Shown here one piece after another: positions 5,181-5,529 of a stretch of 5,529 nucleotides of DNA. A program made the position numbers and the translations under genes. The stretch comes from Alphaproteobacteria bacterium (GTDB lineage Bacteria; Pseudomonadota; Alphaproteobacteria; UBA3830): positions 1 through 5,529 of the forward strand of contig BNWK01000089.1 of assembly GCA_025998775.1 (NCBI GenBank), read 5' to 3'. Each line of letters starts with the position of its first letter. Position 1 is the first letter of the stretch. The notes beneath the pieces are model-generated. The model searched no databases. It saw nothing but the letters and a program-made list of their open reading frames with translations, and was not told the origin of the DNA.

Positions 5181-5529
5181 TTTTTATTTTTTTTCCATTT
5201 TTTTCCGACATCGATTCCACCAAAACCAAAAACATCTCTTTCCGACATTACCAAAATACGAACCACGAAAATCAAAATTGAATTTTTAAGGGATCAATAA
5301 TTTAGTATTTCATCAACAAGTTTGCACTTCTTTATTTTTCAAATTTTTCACATTTTTTTTATTTTTTTCCAATTTTCCAGGTATAAAAAAAATCAATGAC
5401 AGAACAAAGATTTGAATTTCTGCCTGACACCAACATGCCTACTTATTATTTGGTTTTTCAATTTTTCCATTTTTTCCTTTTTAATTTTTGACACTAAATT
5501 TATTTTTTTTTTTTTTTTTGCTATTCTAA
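5181..5529. other. AT-rich, homopolymer-rich DNA, no gene seen
   Basis: T-rich runs broken by short mixed stretches (for example 5215-5275 and 5390-5450), ending in a run of about 18 T before 5519. No open frame with protein-like composition and no RNA gene was recognised. Confidence 0.5.

Noticed and set aside
5010..5300. Two overlapping plus-strand frames rich in Phe, Asn, Ile, Lys and Ser
   Set aside because: They are translations of the minisatellite and T-rich DNA.

Overview
The window is eukaryotic nuclear DNA, most likely from a protist. The main evidence is a protein-coding gene on the minus strand split into many exons with GT-AG introns, several of them only about 40-60 bases long. 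Other support comes from long simple repeats, low-complexity coding segments and an AT-rich, minisatellite-bearing flank. The standard code fits: no conserved ABC-transporter codon is a stop. The lineage cannot be fixed from sequence alone.

Main gene (minus strand, about 4247 down to 311): the first half (TMD1-NBD1) of an ABCC/MRP-type ABC transporter. I could lay out 13 exons that join in one open frame (2484 nt, 827 codons plus stop). Exons a-h carry six predicted membrane helices and the TMD1-NBD1 connection. Exons i-l carry a nearly complete NBD1: Walker A, Q-loop, LSGGQ signature, Walker B, D-loop and switch region. Exon m starts with the typical post-NBD1 segment and then becomes a very long serine-rich tract. 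Junctions h/i, i/j, j/k, k/l and l/m are strongly supported because family motifs continue across them in phase. Junctions a/b, d/e and g/h are weaker. The true start codon, and whether the protein stops at 311 or splices on to TMD2-NBD2 beyond the window, are unresolved.

Left edge (plus strand, 3-527): the C-terminal part of a Glu/Arg/Lys-rich, probably coiled-coil protein, open at the window edge. It is antisense to the serine-rich exon of the ABC gene, so the two genes converge and may overlap.

Right third (about 4250-5529): no convincing gene. It holds a pyrimidine-rich tract upstream of the ABC gene, a 163-bp element with perfect 23-bp terminal inverted repeats and six copies of an internal 12-bp motif, a roughly 50-bp AT-rich minisatellite, and homopolymer-rich AT DNA.

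The most unusual points are a 36-bp tandem repeat coding a Gly/Ser-rich 12-residue unit inserted inside NBD1 between Walker A and the Q-loop, the antisense Ser/Glu-rich overlap, a microsatellite intron whose first unit is the splice donor, and the inverted-repeat element.
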